Below are positions 21,401 through 34,290 of a stretch of DNA of 64,000 nt, one piece after another. Numbering within the stretch: the stretch's first letter is position 1; the number at the start of each line of letters is the position of its first letter. The position numbers were made by a program, and so were the translations under genes. Source of the stretch: Acanthochromis polyacanthus. Taxonomy: Eukaryota > Chordata > Actinopteri > Pomacentridae. The notes beneath the pieces are model-generated. The model searched no databases, was not told where the DNA came from, and saw only the letters and a program-made list of their open reading frames with translations. Location of the stretch: assembly GCF_021347895.1 (NCBI RefSeq), contig NC_067131.1:6538653-6602652 (forward strand), in the 5' to 3' direction.

Positions 21401-21569
21401 TGGTCCAAAATATGAAAAAAAAAGTCATAGTTTAGTATGTGGTCCAAAATGTGAAAAAAAGTCATAGTTTAGTATGTGGTCCAAAATATGAAAAAAACGT
21501 CATAGTTTCGTATGTGGTCCAAAATATGAAAAAAACGTCATAGTTCCGTATGTGGTCCAAAATATGAAA

Positions 21570-24500
21570 AAAAAGTCATAGTTTAGTATGTGGTCCAAAA
21601 TATGAAAAAAACGTCATAGTTTACTATGTCGTCCAAAATATGGAAAAAACGTCATAGTTTCGTATGTGGTCCAAAATATGAAAAAAAGTCAGAGTTTAGT
21701 ATGTCGTGCAAAATACTGATGTTTTTGTAATATTTTGGATGACATACTGAATTATGAAGTTTTTTTTTTTACATATTCAATGGGTTAACCCTAATGTCAC
21801 AAAACCATCATGGTTTAGTATGTGGTCCAAAATATGAAAAAAAAGTCATAGTTTAGTATGTGGTCCAAAATATGAAAAAAATGTCATAGTTTAGTATGTG
21901 GTCCAAAATATGAAAAAAACTGTGATAGTTTCGTATGTGGTCCAAAATATGATAAAACGTCATAGTTTACTATGTCGTCCAAAATATGAAAAAACGTCAT
22001 AGTTTACTATGTCGTCCAAAATATGAAAAAAAGTCATAGTTTAGTATGTGGTTCAAAATATGAAAAAAACGTCATAGTTTCGTATGTGGTCCAAAATATG
22101 AAAAAAAACGTCATAGTTTAGTATGTTGTCCAAAATATGAAAAAAAAGTCATAGTTTCGTATGTGGTCCAAAATATGAAAAAAAAAGTCATAGTTTCGTA
22201 TGTGGTCCAAAATATGAAAAAAGTCATAGTTTCGTATGTGGTCCAAAATATGAAAAAAAAGTCATAGTTTAGTATGTCGTCCAAAATACTGATGTTTTTG
22301 TAATATTTTGGATGACATACTGAATTATGAAGTTTTTTTTTACATATTTAATGGGTTAACCCTAATGTCACAAAACCATCATGGTTTAGTATGTGGTCCA
22401 AAATATGAAAAAAAAGTCATAGTTTAGTATGTGGTCCAAAATATGAAAAAAATGTCATAGTTTCGTATGTGGTCCAAAATATGAAAAAACGTCATAGTTT
22501 ACTATGTCGTCCAAAATATGAAAAAAAAGTCATAGTTTACTATGTCGTCCAAAATATGAAAAAAAAGTCATAGTTTAGCATGTCGTCCAAAATATGAAAA
22601 AAAAGTCATAGTTTCGTATGTGGTCCAAAATATGAAAAAAACGTCATAGTTTCGTATGTGGTCCAAAATATGAAAAAAAACGTCATAGTTTAGTATGTGG
22701 TCCAAAATATGAAAAAAAAGTCATAGTTTCGTATGTCGTCCAAAATATGAAAAAAAAAAGTCATAGTTTAGCATGTGGTCCAAAATATGAAAAAACGTCA
22801 TAGTTTACTATGTCGTCCAAAATATGAAAAAAAGTCATAGTTTAGGATGTCGTGCAAAATACTGATGTTTTTGTAATATTTTGGATGACATACTGAATTA
22901 TGAAGTTTTTTTATTACATATTTAATGGGTTAACCCTAATGTCACAAAACCATCATGGTTTAGTATGTGGTCCAAAATATGAAAAAAAGTCATAGTTTAG
23001 TATGTGGTCCAAAATATGAAAAAAATGTCATAGTTTCGTATGTGGTCCAAAATATGAAAAAACGTCATAGTTTACTATGTCGTCCAAAATATGAAAAAAA
23101 ACGTCATAGTTTAGTATGTTGTCCAAAATATGAAAAAAACGTCATAGTTTCGTATGTGGTCCAAAATATGAAAAAAAAGTCATAGTTTCGTATGTGGTCC
23201 AAAATATGAAAAAAAACGTCATAGTTTAGTATGTGGTCCAAAATATGAAAAAAAAGTCATAGTTTTGTATGTGGTCCAAAATATGAAAAAAAACGTCATA
23301 GTTTAGTATGTGGTCCAAAATATGAAAAAAAAAGTCATAGTTTCGTATGTGGTCCAAAATATGAAAAAAAAGTCATAGTTTCGTATGTGGTCCAAAATAT
23401 GAAAAAAAACGTCATAGTTTAGTATGTGGTCCAAAATATGAAAAAAAAGTCATAGTTTAGTATGTGGTTCAAAATATGATAAAAACGTCATAGTTTTGTA
23501 TGTGGTCCAAAATATGAAAAAAAACGTCATAGTTTAGTATGTGGTCCAAAATATGAAAAAAAAGTCATAGTTTCGTATGTGGTCCAAAATATGAAAAAAA
23601 AGTCATAGTTTAGGATGTCGTGCAAAATACTGATGTTTTTGTAATATTTTGGATGACATACTGAATTATGAAGTTTTTTTATTACATATTTAATGGGTTA
23701 ACCCTAATGTCACAAAACCATCATGGTTTAGTATGTGGTCCAAAATATGAAAAAAAAGTCATAGTTTAGCATGTGGTCCAAAATATGAAAAAAAAGTCAT
23801 AGTTTCGTATGTGGTCCAAAATATGAAAAAAAAGTCATAGTTTACTATGTCGTCCAAAATATGGAAAAAACGTCATAGTTTCGTATGTGGTCCAAAATAT
23901 GAAAAAAAAGTCATAGTTTAGGATGTCGTGCAAAATACTGATGTTTTTGTAATATTTTGGATGACATACTGAATTATGAAGTTTTTTTATTACATATTTA
24001 ATGGGTTAACCCTAATGTCACAAAACCATCATGGTTTAGTATGTGGTCCAAAATATGAAAAAAAAGTCATAGTTTAGCATGTGGTCCAAAATATGAAAAA
24101 AATGTCATAGTTTCGTATGTGGTCCAAAATATGAAAAAACGTCATAGTTTACTATGTCGTCCAAAATATGAAAAAAAAGTCATAGTTTCGTATGTGGTCC
24201 AAAATATGAAAAAAAAAGTCATAGTTTAGTATGTGGTCCAAAATGTGAAAAAAAGTCATAGTTTAGTATGTGGTCCAAAATATGAAAAAAAAGTCATAGT
24301 TTAGTATGTGGTCCAAAATATGAAAAAAATGTCATAGTTTCGTATGTGGTCCAAAATATGAAAAAACGTCATAGTTTACTATGTCGTCCAAAATATGAAA
24401 AAAAACGTCATAGTTTAGTATGTTGTCCAAAATATGAAAAAAACGTCATAGTTTCGTATGTGGTCCAAAATATGAAAAAAAAGTCATAGTTTCGTATGTG

Positions 24501-27500
24501 GTCCAAAATATGAAAAAAAACGTCATAGTTTAGTATGTGGTCCAAAATATGAAAAAAAAGTCATAGTTTTGTATGTGGTCCAAAATATGAAAAAAAACGT
24601 CATAGTTTAGTATGTGGTCCAAAATATGAAAAAAAAAAGTCATAGTTTCGTATGTGGTCCAAAATATGAAAAAAAAGTCATAGTTTCGTATGTGGTCCAA
24701 AATATGAAAAAAAACGTCATAGTTTAGTATGTGGTCCAAAATATGAAAAAAAAGTCATAGTTTAGTATGTGGTTCAAAATATGATAAAAACGTCATAGTT
24801 TTGTATGTGGTCCAAAATATGAAAAAAAACGTCATAGTTTAGTATGTGGTCCAAAATATGAAAAAAAAGTCATAGTTTCGTATGTGGTCCAAAATATGAA
24901 AAAAAAGTCATAGTTTAGGATGTCGTGCAAAATACTGATGTTTTTGTAATATTTTGGATGACATACTGAATTATGAAGTTTTTTTATTACATATTTAATG
25001 GGTTAACCCTAATGTCACAAAACCATCATGGTTTAGTATGTGGTCCAAAATATGAAAAAAAGTCATAGTTTAGCATGTGGTCCAAAATATGAAAAAAAGT
25101 CATAGTTTCGTATGTGGTCCAAAATATGAAAAAAAAGTCATAGTTTACTATGTCGTCCAAAATATGGAAAAAACGTCATAGTTTCGTATGTGGTCCAAAA
25201 TATGAAAAAAAAGTCATAGTTTAGGATGTCGTGCAAAATACTGATGTTTTTGTAATATTTTGGATGACATACTGAATTATGAAGTTTTTTTATTACATAT
25301 TTAATGGGTTAACCCTAATGTCACAAAACCATCATGGTTTAGTATGTGGTCCAAAATATGAAAAAAAAGTCATAGTTTAGCATGTGGTCCAAAATATGAA
25401 AAAAATGTCATAGTTTCGTATGTGGTCCAAAATATGAAAAAACGTCATAGTTTACTATGTCGTCCAAAATATGAAAAAAAAGTCATAGTTTCGTATGTTG
25501 TGCAAAATACTGATGTTTTTGTAATATTTTGGATGACATACTGAATTATGAAGTTTTTTTTTACATATTTAATGGGTTAACCCTAATGTCACAAAACCAT
25601 CATGGTTTAGTATGTTGTCCAAAATATGAAAAAACGTCATAGTTTAGTATGTGGTCCAAAATATGAAAAAAAAGTCATAGTTTCGTATGTGGTCCAAAAT
25701 ATGAAAAAAAAGTCATAGTTTCGTATGTGGTCCAAAATATGAAAAAAAAGTCATAGTTTAGTATGTCGTCCAAAATATGAAAAAACGTCATAGTTTACTA
25801 TGTCGTCCAAAATATGAAAAAAAAGTCATAGTTTCGTATGTGGTCCAAAATATGAAAAAAACGTCATAGTTTACTATGTCGTCCAAAATATGAAAAAAAA
25901 AGTCATAGTTTAGCATGTGGTCCAAAATATGAAAAAACGTCATAGTTTAGCATGTGGTCCAAAATATGAAAAAAATGTCATAGTTTCGTATGTGGTCCAA
26001 AATATGAAAAAACGTCATAGTTTACTATGTCGTCCAAAATATGAAAAAAAAGGTCATAGTTTCGTATGTGGTCCAAAATATGAAAAAAAGTCATAGTTTA
26101 GTATGTGGTCCAAAATACTGATGTTTTTGTAATATTTTGGATGACATACTGAATTATGAAGTTTTTTTTTACATATTTAATGGGTTAACGCTAATGTCAC
26201 AAAACCATCATGGTTTAGTATGTGGTCCAAAATATGAAAAAAAAAGTCATAGTTTAGCATGTGGTCCAAAATATGAAAAAAATGTCATAGTTTAGTATGT
26301 GGTCCAAAATATGAAAAAACGTCATAGTTTACTATGTCGTCCAAAATATGAAAAAAAGTCATAGTTTCGTATGTCGTGCAAAATACTGATGTTTTTGTAA
26401 TATTTTGGATGACATACTGAATTATGAAGTTTTTTTTTTACATATTTAATGGGTTAACCCTAATGTCACAAAACCATCATGGTTTAGTATGTCGTCCAAA
26501 ATATGGAAAAACGTCATAGTTTAGTATGTGGTCCAAAATATGAAAAAAAAAAGTCATAGTTTCGTATGTGGTCCAAAATATGAAAAAAACATCATAGTTT
26601 AGTATGTGGTCCAAAATATGAAAAAAAACGTCATAGTTTAGTATGTTGTCCAAAATATGAAAAAAACGTCATAGTTTAGTATGTGGTCCAAAATATGAAA
26701 AAAAAAGTCATAGTTTAGTATGTGGTCCAAAATATGAAAAAAAAGTCATAGTTTCGTATGTGGTCCAAAATATGAAAAAAAACGTCATAGTTTAGTATGT
26801 GGTCCAAAATATGAAAAAAAAAGTCATAGTTTCGTATGTGGTCCAAAATATGAAAAAAAACGTCATAGTTTAGTATGTGGTCCAAAATATGAAAAAAAGT
26901 CATAGTTTAGTATGTCGTCTAAAATATGGAAAAAACGTCATAGTTTAGTATGTGGTCCAAAATATGAAAAAAAAGTCATAGTTTCGTATGTGGTCCAAAA
27001 TATGAAAAAAACATCATAGTTTAGTATGTGGTCCAAAATATGAAAAAAAAGTCATAGTTTAGTATGTGGTCCAAAATATGAAAAAAAAGTCATAGTTTCG
27101 TATGTGGTCCAAAATATGAAAAAAAAGTCATAGTTTCGTATGTGGTCCAAAATATGAAAAAAAAGTCATAGTTTCGTATGTGGTCCAAAATATGAAAAAA
27201 AATGTCATAGTTTAGTATGTGGTCCAAAATATGAAAAAAAAAGTCATAGTTTCGTATGTGGTCCAAAATATGAAAAAAAACGTCATAGTTTAGTATGTGG
27301 TCCAAAATATGAAAAAAACGTCATAGTTTACTATGTCGTCCAAAATATGAAAAAAAAGTCATAGTTTAGCATGTGGTCCAAAATATGAAAAAAACGTCAT
27401 AGTTTAGCATGTGGTCCAAAATATGAAAAAAACGTCATAGTTTAGCATGTCGTCCAAAATATGGAAAAACGTCATAGTTTACGATGTCGTCCAAAATATG

Positions 27501-27930
27501 GAAAAAACGTCATAGTTCCGTATGTGGTCCAAAATATGAAAAAAAAGTCATAGTTTCGTATGTGGTCCAAAATATGAAAAAAAAGTCATAGTTTAGTATG
27601 TCGTGCAAAATACTGATGTTTTTGTAATATTTTGGATGACATACTGAATTATGAAGTTTTTTTTTTTACATATTTAATGGGTTAACCCTAATGTCACAAA
27701 ACCATCATGGTTTAGTATGTGGTCCAAAATATGAAAAAAAGTCATAGTTTAGTATGTGGTCCAAAATATGAAAAAAATGTCATAGTTTAGTATGTCGTCC
27801 AAAATATGAAAAAAAACGTCATAGTTTAGTATGTGGTCCAAAACATGAATAAACGTCATAGTTTACTATGTCGTTCAAAATATGAAAAAAAAGTCATAGT
27901 TTCGTATGTGGTCCAAAATATGAAAAAAAG
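21570..27930. repeat. First copy of a ~6.36 kb tandem duplication inside the satellite
   Basis: Spacer-to-spacer distances from 21718 are about 572, 572, 768, 311, 996, 305, 268, 609, 267 and 1229 bp. The same series recurs from 28072. Rare variants (GGGTTAACGCTAATG at 26190, ACATGAATAAACG at 27843, GATAAAACG at 21951) each reappear about 6355-6362 bp later. Confidence 0.88.
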
Positions 27931-30900
27931 TCATAGTTTAGTATGTGGTCCAAAATATGAAAAAAACGTCATAGTTTACTATGTCGTCCAAAATATGGAA
28001 AAAACGTCATAGTTTCGTATGTGGTCCAAAATATGAAAAAAAAGTCAGAGTTTAGTATGTCGTGCAAAATACTGATGTTTTTGTAATATTTTGGATGACA
28101 TACTGAATTATGAAGTTTTTTTTTTACATATTCAATGGGTTAACCCTAATGTCACAAAACCATCATGGTTTAGTATGTGGTCCAAAATATGAAAAAAAAG
28201 TCATAGTTTAGTATGTGGTCCAAAATATGAAAAAAATGTCATAGTTTAGTATGTGGTCCAAAATATGAAAAAAACTGTCATAGTTTCGTATGTGGTCCAA
28301 AATATGATAAAACGTCATAGTTTACTATGTCGTCCAAAATATGAAAAAACGTCATAGTTTACTATGTCGTCCAAAATATGAAAAAAAGTCATAGTTTAGT
28401 ATGTGGTTCAAAATATGAAAAAAACGTCATAGTTTCGTATGTGGTCCAAAATATGAAAAAAAACGTCATAGTTTAGTATGTTGTCCAAAATATGAAAAAA
28501 AAGTCATAGTTTCGTATGTGGTCCAAAATATGAAAAAAAAGTCATAGTTTCGTATGTGGTCCAAAATATGAAAAAAAGTCATAGTTTCGTATGTGGTCCA
28601 AAATATGAAAAAAAAGTCATAGTTTAGTATGTCGTCCAAAATACTGATGTTTTTGTAATATTTTGGATGACATACTGAATTATGAAGTTTTTTTTTACAT
28701 ATTTAATGGGTTAACCCTAATGTCACAAAACCATCATGGTTTAGTATGTGGTCCAAAATATGAAAAAAAAGTCATAGTTTAGTATGTGGTCCAAAATATG
28801 AAAAAAATGTCATAGTTTCGTATGTGGTCCAAAATATGAAAAAACGTCATAGTTTACTATGTCGTCCAAAATATGAAAAAAAAGTCATAGTTTACTATGT
28901 CGTCCAAAATATGAAAAAAAAAGTCATAGTTTAGCATGTCGTCCAAAATATGAAAAAAAAGTCATAGTTTCGTATGTGGTCCAAAATATGAAAAAAACGT
29001 CATAGTTTCGTATGTGGTCCAAAATATGAAAAAAAACGTCATAGTTTAGTATGTGGTCCAAAATATGAAAAAAAAGTCATAGTTTCGTATGTCGTCCAAA
29101 ATATGAAAAAAAAAAGTCATAGTTTAGCATGTGGTCCAAAATATGAAAAAACGTCATAGTTTACTATGTCGTCCAAAATATGAAAAAAAAGTCATAGTTT
29201 AGGATGTCGTGCAAAATACTGATGTTTTTGTAATATTTTGGATGACATACTGAATTATGAAGTTTTTTTATTACATATTTAATGGGTTAACCCTAATGTC
29301 ACAAAACCATCATGGTTTAGTATGTGGTCCAAAATATGAAAAAAAAGTCATAGTTTAGTATGTGGTCCAAAATATGAAAAAAATGTCATAGTTTCGTATG
29401 TGGTCCAAAATATGAAAAAACGTCATAGTTTACTATGTCGTCCAAAATATGAAAAAAAACGTCATAGTTTAGTATGTTGTCCAAAATATGAAAAAAACGT
29501 CATAGTTTCGTATGTGGTCCAAAATATGAAAAAAAAAGTCATAGTTTCGTATGTGGTCCAAAATATGAAAAAAAACGTCATAGTTTAGTATGTGGTCCAA
29601 AATATGAAAAAAAAGTCATAGTTTTGTATGTGGTCCAAAATATGAAAAAAAACGTCATAGTTTAGTATGTGGTCCAAAATATGAAAAAAAAAAGTCATAG
29701 TTTCGTATGTGGTCCAAAATATGAAAAAAAAGTCATAGTTTCGTATGTGGTCCAAAATATGAAAAAAAACGTCATAGTTTAGTATGTGGTCCAAAATATG
29801 AAAAAAAAGTCATAGTTTAGTATGTGGTTCAAAATATGATAAAAACGTCATAGTTTTGTATGTGGTCCAAAATATGAAAAAAAACGTCATAGTTTAGTAT
29901 GTGGTCCAAAATATGAAAAAAAAGTCATAGTTTCGTATGTGGTCCAAAATATGAAAAAAAAGTCATAGTTTAGGATGTCGTGCAAAATACTGATGTTTTT
30001 GTAATATTTTGGATGACATACTGAATTATGAAGTTTTTTTATTACATATTTAATGGGTTAACCCTAATGTCACAAAACCATCATGGTTTAGTATGTGGTC
30101 CAAAATATGAAAAAAAAGTCATAGTTTAGCATGTGGTCCAAAATATGAAAAAAAAGTCATAGTTTCGTATGTGGTCCAAAATATGAAAAAAAAGTCATAG
30201 TTTACTATGTCGTCCAAAATATGGAAAAAACGTCATAGTTTCGTATGTGGTCCAAAATATGAAAAAAAAGTCATAGTTTAGGATGTCGTGCAAAATACTG
30301 ATGTTTTTGTAATATTTTGGATGACATACTGAATTATGAAGTTTTTTTATTACATATTTAATGGGTTAACCCTAATGTCACAAAACCATCATGGTTTAGT
30401 ATGTGGTCCAAAATATGAAAAAAAAGTCATAGTTTAGCATGTGGTCCAAAATATGAAAAAAATGTCATAGTTTCGTATGTGGTCCAAAATATGAAAAAAC
30501 GTCATAGTTTACTATGTCGTCCAAAATATGAAAAAAAAGTCATAGTTTCGTATGTGGTCCAAAATATGAAAAAAAAAGTCATAGTTTAGTATGTGGTCCA
30601 AAATGTGAAAAAAAGTCATAGTTTAGTATGTGGTCCAAAATATGAAAAAAAAGTCATAGTTTAGTATGTGGTCCAAAATATGAAAAAAATGTCATAGTTT
30701 CGTATGTGGTCCAAAATATGAAAAAACGTCATAGTTTACTATGTCGTCCAAAATATGAAAAAAAACGTCATAGTTTAGTATGTTGTCCAAAATATGAAAA
30801 AAACGTCATAGTTTCGTATGTGGTCCAAAATATGAAAAAAAAGTCATAGTTTCGTATGTGGTCCAAAATATGAAAAAAAACGTCATAGTTTAGTATGTGG

Positions 30901-33900
30901 TCCAAAATATGAAAAAAAAGTCATAGTTTTGTATGTGGTCCAAAATATGAAAAAAAACGTCATAGTTTAGTATGTGGTCCAAAATATGAAAAAAAAAGTC
31001 ATAGTTTCGTATGTGGTCCAAAATATGAAAAAAAAGTCATAGTTTCGTATGTGGTCCAAAATATGAAAAAAAACGTCATAGTTTAGTATGTGGTCCAAAA
31101 TATGAAAAAAAAGTCATAGTTTAGTATGTGGTTCAAAATATGATAAAAACGTCATAGTTTTGTATGTGGTCCAAAATATGAAAAAAAACGTCATAGTTTA
31201 GTATGTGGTCCAAAATATGAAAAAAAAGTCATAGTTTCGTATGTGGTCCAAAATATGAAAAAAAAGTCATAGTTTAGGATGTCGTGCAAAATACTGATGT
31301 TTTTGTAATATTTTGGATGACATACTGAATTATGAAGTTTTTTTATTACATATTTAATGGGTTAACCCTAATGTCACAAAACCATCATGGTTTAGTATGT
31401 GGTCCAAAATATGAAAAAAAAGTCATAGTTTAGCATGTGGTCCAAAATATGAAAAAAAAGTCATAGTTTCGTATGTGGTCCAAAATATGAAAAAAAAGTC
31501 ATAGTTTACTATGTCGTCCAAAATATGGAAAAAACGTCATAGTTTCGTATGTGGTCCAAAATATGAAAAAAAGTCATAGTTTAGGATGTCGTGCAAAATA
31601 CTGATGTTTTTGTAATATTTTGGATGACATACTGAATTATGAAGTTTTTTTATTACATATTTAATGGGTTAACCCTAATGTCACAAAACCATCATGGTTT
31701 AGTATGTGGTCCAAAATATGAAAAAAAAGTCATAGTTTAGCATGTGGTCCAAAATATGAAAAAAATGTCATAGTTTCGTATGTGGTCCAAAATATGAAAA
31801 AACGTCATAGTTTACTATGTCGTCCAAAATATGAAAAAAAAGTCATAGTTTCGTATGTTGTGCAAAATACTGATGTTTTTGTAATATTTTGGATGACATA
31901 CTGAATTATGAAGTTTTTTTTTTACATATTTAATGGGTTAACCCTAATGTCACAAAACCATCATGGTTTAGTATGTTGTCCAAAATATGAAAAAACGTCA
32001 TAGTTTAGTATGTGGTCCAAAATATGAAAAAAAAGTCATAGTTTCGTATGTGGTCCAAAATATGAAAAAAAAGTCATAGTTTCGTATGTGGTCCAAAATA
32101 TGAAAAAAAAGTCATAGTTTAGTATGTCGTCCAAAATATGAAAAAACGTCATAGTTTACTATGTCGTCCAAAATATGAAAAAAAAGTCATAGTTTCGTAT
32201 GTGGTCCAAAATATGAAAAAAACGTCATAGTTTACTATGTCGTCCAAAATATGAAAAAAAAAGTCATAGTTTAGCATGTGGTCCAAAATATGAAAAAACG
32301 TCATAGTTTAGCATGTGGTCCAAAATATGAAAAAAACGTCATAGTTTAGCATGTCGTCCAAAATATGGAAAAAACGTCATAGTTCCGTATGTGGTCCAAA
32401 ATATGAAAAAAAAGTCATAGTTTCGTATGTGGTCCAAAATATGAAAAAAAAGTCATAGTTTAGTATGTGGTCCAAAATACTGATGTTTTTGTAATATTTT
32501 GGATGACATACTGAATTATGAAGTTTTTTTTTACATATTTAATGGGTTAACGCTAATGTCACAAAACCATCATGGTTTAGTATGTGGTCCAAAATATGAA
32601 AAAAAAGTCATAGTTTAGCATGTGGTCCAAAATATGAAAAAATGTCATAGTTTAGTATGTGGTCCAAAATATGAAAAAACGTCATAGTTTACTATGTCGT
32701 CCAAAATATGAAAAAAAAGTCATAGTTTCGTATGTCGTGCAAAATACTGATGTTTTTGTAATATTTTGGATGACATACTGAATTATGAAGTTTTTTTTTT
32801 ACATATTTAATGGGTTAACCCTAATGTCACAAAACCATCATGGTTTAGTATGTCGTCCAAAATATGGAAAAACGTCATAGTTTAGTATGTGGTCCAAAAT
32901 ATGAAAAAAAAAAGTCATAGTTTCGTATGTGGTCCAAAATATGAAAAAACATCATAGTTTAGTATGTGGTCCAAAATATGAAAAAAAAACGTCATAGTTT
33001 AGTATGTTGTCCAAAATATGAAAAAAACGTCATAGTTTAGTATGTGGTCCAAAATATGAAAAAAAAAGTCATAGTTTAGTATGTGGTCCAAAATATGAAA
33101 AAAAGTCATAGTTTCGTATGTGGTCCAAAATATGAAAAAAAACGTCATAGTTTAGTATGTGGTCCAAAATATGAAAAAAAAAGTCATAGTTTCGTATGTG
33201 GTCCAAAATATGAAAAAAAACGTCATAGTTTAGTATGTGGTCCAAAATATGAAAAAAAAGTCATAGTTTAGTATGTCGTCTAAAATATGGAAAAAACGTC
33301 ATAGTTTAGTATGTGGTCCAAAATATGAAAAAAAAGTCATAGTTTCGTATGTGGTCCAAAATATGAAAAAAACATCATAGTTTAGTATGTGGTCCAAAAT
33401 ATGAAAAAAAAGTCATAGTTTAGTATGTGGTCCAAAATATGAAAAAAAAGTCATAGTTTCGTATGTGGTCCAAAATATGAAAAAAAAGTCATAGTTTCGT
33501 ATGTGGTCCAAAATATGAAAAAAAGTCATAGTTTCGTATGTGGTCCAAAATATGAAAAAAAATGTCATAGTTTAGTATGTGGTCCAAAATATGAAAAAAA
33601 AAGTCATAGTTTCGTATGTGGTCCAAAATATGAAAAAAAACGTCATAGTTTAGTATGTGGTCCAAAATATGAAAAAAACGTCATAGTTTACTATGTCGTC
33701 CAAAATATGAAAAAAAAGTCATAGTTTAGCATGTGGTCCAAAATATGAAAAAAACGTCATAGTTTAGCATGTGGTCCAAAATATGAAAAAAACGTCATAG
33801 TTTAGCATGTCGTCCAAAATATGGAAAAACGTCATAGTTTACGATGTCGTCCAAAATATGGAAAAAACGTCATAGTTCCGTATGTGGTCCAAAATATGAA

Positions 33901-34290
33901 AAAAAAGTCATAGTTTCGTATGTGGTCCAAAATATGAAAAAAAGTCATAGTTTAGTATGTCGTGCAAAATACTGATGTTTTTGTAATATTTTGGATGACA
34001 TACTGAATTATGAAGTTTTTTTTTTACATATTTAATGGGTTAACCCTAATGTCACAAAACCATCATGGTTTAGTATGTGGTCCAAAATATGAAAAAAAGT
34101 CATAGTTTAGTATGTGGTCCAAAATATGAAAAAAATGTCATAGTTTAGTATGTCGTCCAAAATATGAAAAAAAACGTCATAGTTTAGTATGTGGTCCAAA
34201 ACATGAATAAACGTCATAGTTTACTATGTCGTTCAAAATATGAAAAAAAAGTCATAGTTTCGTATGTGGTCCAAAATATGAAAAAAAGTC
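27930..34290. repeat. Second copy of the ~6.36 kb tandem duplication
   Basis: Spacer distances from 28072 are about 576, 572, 771, 309, 996, 306, 269, 609, 268 and 1226 bp, matching the first copy to within a few bases; the differences are mostly poly(A) lengths. Both block borders are estimated to within roughly 50 bp. Confidence 0.88.
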
